DNA from: an uncultured Lachnospiraceae bacterium
Lineage (GTDB): Bacteria; Bacillota; Clostridia; Lachnospirales; Lachnospiraceae
Direction of reading: 5' to 3'
Length of the DNA: 64,000 nt
Assembly (NCBI GenBank): GCA_902779505.1
Contig: CACZBZ010000005.1
Span: forward strand, 28,659 to 92,658
Position numbers and translations under genes: made by a program
Shown here: one piece after another, positions 58,699-64,000 of the stretch
Layout of the letters: each line of letters opens with the position of its first letter
How positions within the stretch are numbered: position 1 is the stretch's first letter
The notes under the pieces: model-generated
Database searches by the model: none
The model's input: only the letters and a program-made list of their open reading frames with translations
What the model was told of the DNA's origin: nothing

Positions 58699-59310
58699 CT
58701 ATAGCTTATCGCTAAGTATGGCTTTCATTCTCTTAAGAGCTCTTCCCCTGTGACTGATTCTGTTCTTTTCCTCGGGATCGAGTTCTGCACTGTAGAGCTT
58801 TCTGTCCGGAAGATAGAAGATGGGATCGTAGCCGAATCCGTGAGTTCCCTTTATCTCGTATCCTATGATTCCCTCATATCTGGCTTCCGCAGATATCTCT
58901 TTTCCGTCGGGAAGAATACATGCTATGGCACATACGAATCTTGCGGTTCTATCCTTCTCCGGAACATCTTTCATTCTTTCAAGAATCTTGTTGTTCTTTA
59001 TAGTATATGAAGTATCTTCTCCCAAATATCTTGCGGAATATATACCCGGTTCTCCGTTAAGAGCATCAACTACCAGCCCCGAATCATCTGCAAGCACAAT
59101 GTCTTCATAACCGGAATCCTTGCACTTTTCGGCAACCGCTCTTGCCTTGATAAAAGAGTTCTCCAAAAAACTGCTTCCTGTTTCCTCGGCTTCCGTATAT
59201 ACACCGGCCTCTTCCATAGATAAAATCGGCAGATTGAAATCAGCCATTATTTCTCTGATTTCATTCATCTTGCCTTTATTGCCCGTTGCAAAAATAATAC
59301 GCTTACTCAT
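58699..59310 (-). CDS. rdgB: XTP/dITP pyrophosphatase (RdgB/HAM1)
   Basis: This 203-aa enzyme removes deaminated purine nucleotides such as dITP and XTP. The signature RIIFATGNKGKMNEI opens the protein. ADDSGLVVDALNGEPGIYSARY near 70 is the catalytic loop, and the end shows GYDPIFYLPD and NRISHRGRALK. The ATG at 59310 overlaps the amidase stop by eight bases and has GGGAG before it. Earlier in-frame starts have no family match. Confidence 0.96.
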   Translation of the reverse strand: MSKRIIFATGNKGKMNEIREIMADFNLPILSMEEAGVYTEAEETGSSFLENSFIKARAVAEKCKDSGYEDIVLADDSGLVVDALNGEPGIYSARYLGEDTSYTIKNNKILERMKDVPEKDRTARFVCAIACILPDGKEISAEARYEGIIGYEIKGTHGFGYDPIFYLPDRKLYSAELDPEEKNRISHRGRALKRMKAILSDKL

Positions 59311-60073
59311 AACATATCTCCCTGATGGCGTTAAGAATACCTTGCGCGATGCTCTTCTGATATGCACTGTCCGTCAGTGCCTCCGCTTCCAGCGAATTGC
59401 TTATATATCCGCAGGATAAAGCTACGCAGGGAACCTTAACATCCTTAATAAAATCGTATTCCGATGAATCTTCCATTCCCACTATGTCACATAGACCCAG
59501 CGCTACTCCGCCTTCAGACAGAGCCACGTTTCTCTCAATAATATCCGCCAGTTCTTCATTGGTCAGATCATATCTGTAGAAGTCACTTCTGTAATATGTC
59601 CTCACACCCATTACCGAACTGTCATGTGTATCTTCGGACACATGAAGGTCTATTACCATATCGGGCTTAAGATCCGTTATAAAAGAATTCCTCTGTTCAA
59701 ACGTAGGATTGGTGTCGGTATTGCGGGTAAGAAGGATGCCTATGGAGGAATCGTCATTCAAAGTCCTTACATACTGTGCAATGACCAATGCCACATCAGA
59801 CTCGTTCAGTCTGCCTTCGTCCGTTACAAGAGTTGCTCCCGTATCGTCTCCGCCGTGTGAAGGATTAATGAGAACCACATAATCATATGAGGCAAGTCCC
59901 ACCTTGGACTGGGCCATAAGATAATCATAGGCCTCATTGGTCTCCTGTAATTTACGGGAAGACACCGCATCCGGAGCCTTGTACACAAAAAAGTAATGAT
60001 ATGCACCCACCGTTGCAAGAATCACTACTATCAACAATATAGTCAATCCGACATTAAGCTTTGTTTTTTTCAT
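59303..60073 (-). CDS. N-acetylmuramoyl-L-alanine amidase (Amidase_3)
   Basis: This 256-aa enzyme has an N-terminal membrane anchor (LNVGLTILLIVVILATVGAYH), a short linker, and a zinc amidase domain. The first motif is VLINPSHGGDDTGA, where DPGHGG is usual. The second ligand is the Glu in GRLNESDVAL, the third is VIDLHVSED, and the closing CGYISNSLEAEAL holds the catalytic Glu. It would cut the bond between MurNAc and the stem peptide. Changes in the first motif (NPS for DPG) keep the zinc His. It starts right after the methyltransferase stop (TAAATG). Confidence 0.85.
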   Translation of the reverse strand: MKKTKLNVGLTILLIVVILATVGAYHYFFVYKAPDAVSSRKLQETNEAYDYLMAQSKVGLASYDYVVLINPSHGGDDTGATLVTDEGRLNESDVALVIAQYVRTLNDDSSIGILLTRNTDTNPTFEQRNSFITDLKPDMVIDLHVSEDTHDSSVMGVRTYYRSDFYRYDLTNEELADIIERNVALSEGGVALGLCDIVGMEDSSEYDFIKDVKVPCVALSCGYISNSLEAEALTDSAYQKSIAQGILNAIREICYE

Positions 60074-61115
60074 TTACTGCTTCTTAGGAGGCTTGGGTCC
60101 CATAAAGGAATAGAATCTTGTCTGCATCATACCGTTGTAGAGCTTGCGATTCTTATCAGCCTTCTTGCCTATAGCCTTCTCTGTCCCCTCATACGCCGTG
60201 ATGACATACATTGACCAGTCATCCAGCATTTTATATCTGTCACCGAGAGTCTTATACAGTTCACCCACTGTATCCTTCTCTCCGATTCTTTCTCCGTAGG
60301 GCGGATTGGTGATGATGAATCCGTAATGTCCCGAATGGCTCAGTTCTTCCACTCCTCTTTTTTGGAAATGAATGAGCTTATCCACACCGGCAATTTTAGC
60401 ATTTTTTCTTGCTATAGTAACCATCTCATCATCAATATCATAACCCTGTATATCCGTATCGATATTGAGATCTATCATGTCTCTGGCTTCGTCAAAACAG
60501 TCTTTCCACTCTTTTGCCGCTATGATGTGATTCCAGTCCATAGCCGTAAAATCACGGTTAACGCCGGGAGCGATTCCTGCTGCCATCATGGCTGCCTCAA
60601 TGGGAAAAGTTCCGCTTCCGCAAAATGGATCCAAGTGAGTCTCCCGTTGTATCAAGCCCCACTGTCACAATATCCTTCATAATAAAGACTCTTACCGGGT
60701 AAGAGTCGCCATCTTCGGAAAAATATTCTATTCCATAGGTCTTCTTAAGGCTCTCAACCATCGCCTTCTTCATTATGGACTGAATATCCGACGGACTGAA
60801 GAGCTTGCTCTTGATACTGGCTGCTTTTGCAACCCAGAACTTTCCGTCCTTGGGGATATACTCGTCCCATGGCAAAGCCTTGGTTCCTTCAAAGAGCTCG
60901 TCAAAACTTGTGGCCTCGAACTCGCCCACTTTGATAAGTATCCTCTCAGCTGTACGCAAATGTATATTGGCCCTGCATACGGCTTCCTCATCACCTTCGA
61001 AAGTAACTCTTCCGTCTTCCACTCGGGTGATATCATATCCAAGATCTGTTATCTCTCTCTTCAGCACCGACTCCAATCCGAAGTGACAGGGTGCCATCAA
61101 TTCCATACGTCTCAT
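60074..61115 (-). pseudogene. THUMP-domain RNA methyltransferase (RlmL/YpsC-like), internally deleted
   Basis: Two overlapping frames together make an incomplete methyltransferase. The first (from 61115) has the ferredoxin-like and THUMP domains and ends VGLDTTGDSLGSILRKRNFSH. The second runs from about 60655 to 60074 and opens inside ETHLDPFCGSGTFPIEAAM, holding the SAM-binding Rossmann fold and the NPPYGERIG motif. The family has about 35 residues between TGDSL and the DPFCGSG motif; these are missing. The 11 bases GAGACTCACTT (60633-60643) read as GDSL in one frame and ETHL in the other, both family-like. This suggests deletion between two direct repeats that left one copy and shifted the frame. 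Function is probably lost. Confidence 0.82.
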
Positions 61116-61116
61116 A

Positions 61117-61578
61117 TCAATTCAAAAAATTATCTTTAATGAACTTATAAAAAAGTCCAAACAATGCCACTATGACAACAATGGGAAGCAATGCCCTACC
61201 TATAATGAAAAGGACTATGACCATCAGTACGGCCCCTGCTCCTCCGATAAGCTTAGCTGCCCATAAGGGTAAGTCTATCTTTCTTCCGCCAATAACAAAA
61301 GTCCTTCTGCCCGGATCTTCCATGCTGTCGGAAGCCCCTCTGTCCGCATAACTATCTCTCCTGCCGCCCTCAGCTTCCGCTTCCTTGGTTGCCAGAATAG
61401 ACTTGGCAATAAGTCTGGGATCACCGAGAGATTCCAGCACGCTCTCTTCGCTCTCTCCCTTCCTTATGCGGGTGTCAATATAGTCGTCGTAGTACTTCAC
61501 CGTGTCATTAACAAACTGATAGTCGTTAACTTCCGAAATACTTCGTCTCAGTTGTTCTGTGAATTCTGTCTTAGTCAT
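61117..61578 (-). CDS. HAAS/DUF1700-type membrane protein
   Basis: This 153-aa protein has an N-terminal HAAS-like helical domain (TKTEFTEQLRRSIS, then YYDDYIDTRIRKGESEESVLESLGDPRLIAKSIL). A low-complexity hydrophilic middle and two membrane helices near the C terminus follow (LWAAKLIGGAGAVLMVIVLFIIG and ALLPIVVIVALFGLFYKFI). HAAS proteins act in sensing or regulation at the membrane, often with PadR regulators, which are not present here. The start is the ATG at 61578, eight bases after GGA; a TTG twelve bases earlier is unlikely. It sits between the DUF6472-type gene and the methyltransferase gene. Confidence 0.8.
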   Translation of the reverse strand: MTKTEFTEQLRRSISEVNDYQFVNDTVKYYDDYIDTRIRKGESEESVLESLGDPRLIAKSILATKEAEAEGGRRDSYADRGASDSMEDPGRRTFVIGGRKIDLPLWAAKLIGGAGAVLMVIVLFIIGRALLPIVVIVALFGLFYKFIKDNFLN

Positions 61579-61614
61579 AGTAGTATCCAATCGCAGGATC
61601 TTTTAGCGAAGATG

Positions 61615-61791
61615 CTAAAAGGCCTGATGTTTTACAATAGCATACTCGTCGTCCAACTGGTAATAAGGACAGGTCTCGTTATTACCCGACAAAAAGCGCT
61701 GCATCTCGTCTTCATCAAGATCGATATCGCATACGTAATATTCATAATCTTCATCATATGTATAATTGATACACGAATCGCAGCAAGCCAT
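61615..61791 (-). CDS. DUF6472-like cysteine-rich small protein
   Basis: This 58-aa protein begins MACCDSCINYTYDEDYEYY, with a CxxC pair (C4, C7; Cys3 adjacent) and further cysteines at 21 and 41, and ends YYQLDDEYAIVKHQAF. I recognise the pattern CCDSCxNYxYDEDYExYxC with CPYY as a small family widespread in Clostridia. The cysteines could bind metal. Function is unknown. The ATG shares one base with the lgt stop (TAATG), and AGGAG lies seven bases before it. A small stem (TTTTAGC/GCTAAAA) overlaps its stop. Confidence 0.85.
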   Translation of the reverse strand: MACCDSCINYTYDEDYEYYVCDIDLDEDEMQRFLSGNNETCPYYQLDDEYAIVKHQAF

Positions 61792-62570
61792 TATTTTTCT
61801 CCTTCTTCTGTGACCTCAGGCTCCTTGTTCAACACGGGAACAAGGAATATGTATGCGGCAACAGCAGCTATAAGTGTGAATATACCTATGAACTGCGATG
61901 TCGAAAGTATACCGATATTGCCTCTGTAATCATTACGTAAGAATTCAACTCCGAATCTGCCTATACTATATAAAGCAATGTAGACACATGTGGGCTGAAG
62001 TCTCTTTCTGTCCTTACTGAGATAGAGGAATAAAAGTCCGGCGATTATGAAATCACCGAGAGACATTATAAGCTGTGTCGGAATAAGGCTGACGCCGTTG
62101 GGTGCAAAATGTGAGCGGGTAAATGTGATTCCCCACCATGCATCTGTCTCTCTTCCGTAACAGCATCCCGCAAGGAAACAACCGATACGGCCGAATCCCT
62201 GAGCAAGGGCAACGGAAGGTACCATAAGGTCCATATAATCAACGGGATTAACCTTCTTAATCTTACAATATACGTATATTGTGATGATTCCGCCGATAAT
62301 TCCGCCGAACACCACAAAACCCGAACCTGTAATATAGTCTATGGGAGCTTTAATAAAATTCTTCCACTCGGTTATTATGAAAAGAATTCTTGCCGCAAAG
62401 AAACCGAATACCACCGCAAAGAGTGTCATCGGATATACAAGTTCTCCGTTGAGACCTTTTTTCCCTGCTCTCTTGTCTCCCACCAGCAGAGCAACAACTA
62501 TTCCTATTGCTATCATCAGACCATATCCGTGTACGGTTACCGGTCCGATACTAAACAGATCGTTATACAT
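61791..62570 (-). CDS. lgt: prolipoprotein diacylglyceryl transferase
   Basis: This 259-aa membrane enzyme attaches diacylglycerol to the lipobox cysteine of prolipoproteins. Seven hydrophobic segments flank the signature GRIGCFLAGCCYGRETDAWWG near 130. HGYGLMIAIG near the N terminus and VEFLRNDYRG near the C terminus are the other conserved blocks. Lipoproteins such as the ChvE-type binding protein of this window are its substrates. It heads the run of genes down to the phosphodiesterase. Confidence 0.96.
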   Translation of the reverse strand: MYNDLFSIGPVTVHGYGLMIAIGIVVALLVGDKRAGKKGLNGELVYPMTLFAVVFGFFAARILFIITEWKNFIKAPIDYITGSGFVVFGGIIGGIITIYVYCKIKKVNPVDYMDLMVPSVALAQGFGRIGCFLAGCCYGRETDAWWGITFTRSHFAPNGVSLIPTQLIMSLGDFIIAGLLFLYLSKDRKRLQPTCVYIALYSIGRFGVEFLRNDYRGNIGILSTSQFIGIFTLIAAVAAYIFLVPVLNKEPEVTEEGEK

Positions 62571-62647
62571 ATCTCCCTCTTTTCCTATATCCTTGATTCA
62601 CCTACAAATATATCACACTGCGTCTGCATATATCCATTAAATAACTA

Positions 62648-64000
62648 TTAACTTTTGATTACGCTTTTCTTCTTTTCAAGCAGACATCGCAAAACAAACA
62701 GAGCCACAAAGAGCAGACTCGCACCGATTCCTACGCCGAATCCCTTAGGGAAATAGCTGATTCTTATATCGTGGTCGCCTTTGCTCAGATAAACAGCCGT
62801 CATCATTTCACAGAAAAGTTCTTTTTCCGCTTTTACCCCATCCACATAGACAGTAATTCCCGGATCGTAAGGCATGCTTAAGATAAGATATCCCTCTTCC
62901 GAAGCCGTGATCTGGGCCTTGATATCCGAAGATGAGAAGGATTCTATCTTCATTGTGTCCTGACTCAGCTTATCCATCACTGCTTCATAGACATCCGTAT
63001 TCATCCTGTACATGGTCAGATGAAGGTCCTTTTCCTTGTCTTCATCGTTGATATATATGCCTTCGCCCGCTTCGCAGTATCCCAGGTTCATAACGTAAGG
63101 GTTCTTCATCTTTTTAAATGATTTATCCCCTTCGGAGGTCTTGGCATTTATGGTTGCTATCCTCTTGGTATCCGCATAGGCTGACATATAGCCCGCTTCA
63201 TCGGGGAAGCACACGTATTCACTTCCCGAATACTGCTCATTCACATATGTATACAGCTCGCCCTCTATTCCCAGATTATTGACCAGGACATTCTGTCTCT
63301 GAAGAGGATTAAGATCCGCATCCTCATCCGGGATGTCTCCGTCTATAAGGGAAAAAGCGGTCGCCTCATCTTTTACAAGCTCGTTAGTCTTCGTGTCCGA
63401 ATTGTGGATCATATAGCCGAAAGGAAGAGACTTGTTGTATTCATAGAGCAATACATTTTCCTCTGTGTCGATAAAAGTCATCAGATCATTTCTGCTTACA
63501 GGTTCTTCATAAAAAAGATACCTGTTGGACAAAAGTCCGCTGATTAAGGGGGTCATACCGTCATGACAGTAGAAGACCTTGCTGGTTCTCATACCGTAGT
63601 TCTTGTAGAAGCTCCCTGCCAAACCGTTTGAAGTTGAAGAAAACAACGAGGTAGACATGTAATTGTGAAGCATGGAATCATCGTTTCTTACTCTGTTGTC
63701 CACATTCTCGAATCTGTAGAGTTCGCCCTCTGCCAGTCTGTTATTCTCCTCGTACAGAGTGTTGTATGTATCGTAATTCTCAAGATAGTCCTCTCTTGAA
63801 ACGGTTGGAACACTGGTAAGCATGGTGTTGGTGCCGGCTTCTATGATAACCGCAATAACCGTCAGACATATAAGGCATTCTTTGGCCTTCTCCCCATGAT
63901 TGTACATATATACAAGCACCGAATATATTGCTAAGAATACTCCCGTCAATAGGAAGGACACTCCCGAAAAAGCGTCATCTGTCACAAGCTTCTGACATAA
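62648..64000 (-). CDS. YfhO-family membrane protein, C-terminal part (truncated by window)
   Basis: The frame is open to the right edge, so the N terminus lies outside. The visible 450 residues include two hydrophobic segments near the edge (SFLLTGVFLAIYSVLVYMY and ECLICLTVIAVIIEAG), a large soluble region of about 350 residues, and a final helix (FGVGIGASLLFVALFVLRCLL). The pattern RFENVDNRVRNDDSMLHNYMS and the closing DPGITVYVDGVKAEKE with GDHDIRISYFPKG agree with YfhO proteins, which act in teichoic acid glycosylation or related polymer decoration. The neighbour lgt is about 80 bases away and separately started. Confidence 0.85.
   Translation of the reverse strand, partial: LCQKLVTDDAFSGVSFLLTGVFLAIYSVLVYMYNHGEKAKECLICLTVIAVIIEAGTNTMLTSVPTVSREDYLENYDTYNTLYEENNRLAEGELYRFENVDNRVRNDDSMLHNYMSTSLFSSTSNGLAGSFYKNYGMRTSKVFYCHDGMTPLISGLLSNRYLFYEEPVSRNDLMTFIDTEENVLLYEYNKSLPFGYMIHNSDTKTNELVKDEATAFSLIDGDIPDEDADLNPLQRQNVLVNNLGIEGELYTYVNEQYSGSEYVCFPDEAGYMSAYADTKRIATINAKTSEGDKSFKKMKNPYVMNLGYCEAGEGIYINDEDKEKDLHLTMYRMNTDVYEAVMDKLSQDTMKIESFSSSDIKAQITASEEGYLILSMPYDPGITVYVDGVKAEKELFCEMMTAVYLSKGDHDIRISYFPKGFGVGIGASLLFVALFVLRCLLEKKKSVIKS

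Overview
The window reads as chromosome of a Gram-positive, anaerobic Clostridia member, most likely a Lachnospiraceae (Butyrivibrio-like) species. The grounds are AGGAGG-type ribosome sites, a type III glutamine synthetase beside a short type I enzyme, an ANTAR regulator next to glnA, DapL-type lysine synthesis, an Amt-PII fusion and a DUF6472-type cysteine-rich small protein. The family assignment is inferred from gene content and was not computed. Nearly every gene lies on the minus strand. The only plus-strand genes are purB and a DHH phosphoesterase, and both sit behind the same 46-bp conserved promoter block.

Layout. (1) 1-3.8 kb: a GPH sugar symporter, a GH13 alpha-glucosidase and an SCP2-like protein. 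(2) 3.9-31.4 kb: a dense nitrogen, nucleotide and amino-acid block with glnA-ANTAR-dapF-dapL-purA, purB, pyrG-gltB-gltD, amt-PII and an asparagine synthetase, glnN, and purF-carA-carB. Glutamine made by the two synthetases is spent by GltBD, PyrG, CarAB, PurF and AsnB. The leaders of glnA, glnN, amt and purF carry small hairpins with a six-base loop of the type recognised by ANTAR proteins (A at position 1, G at position 4). In glnA, glnN and purF the first hairpin begins almost at the predicted transcription start and overlaps an attenuator-like stem. (3) 31.4-36.6 kb: an accessory stretch with a 59-aa orphan, a secreted B-repeat protein, a small membrane protein, a membrane GGDEF enzyme, a lone PD-(D/E)XK nuclease, and an array of seven palindromes spaced exactly 85 bp apart. 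(4) 36.7-41.4 kb: the str operon rpsL-rpsG-fusA-tuf. (5) 41.4-50.2 kb: birA and a sugar operon (mmsA-mmsB-chvE, fructokinase, ROK regulator, AGE isomerase) behind tandem operator-like palindromes. (6) 50.3-55.3 kb: a drug-efflux-type ABC transporter with a NarL-type two-component system. (7) 55.4-58.1 kb: a tRNA-Leu, a MATE transporter, two related long palindromes and a six-tRNA operon. (8) 58.2-64 kb: housekeeping genes lgt, DUF6472, HAAS, an rRNA methyltransferase, amidase, rdgB and a phosphodiesterase, then a truncated YfhO gene.

Two genes appear broken by small out-of-frame internal deletions: the DHH phosphoesterase (near 31225) and the THUMP methyltransferase (near 60640). The strongest candidates for something undescribed are the 85-bp phased palindrome array beside the nuclease gene, the +1 hexaloop attenuator set spanning nitrogen and purine genes, and the pair of compensating long palindromes upstream of the MATE gene.
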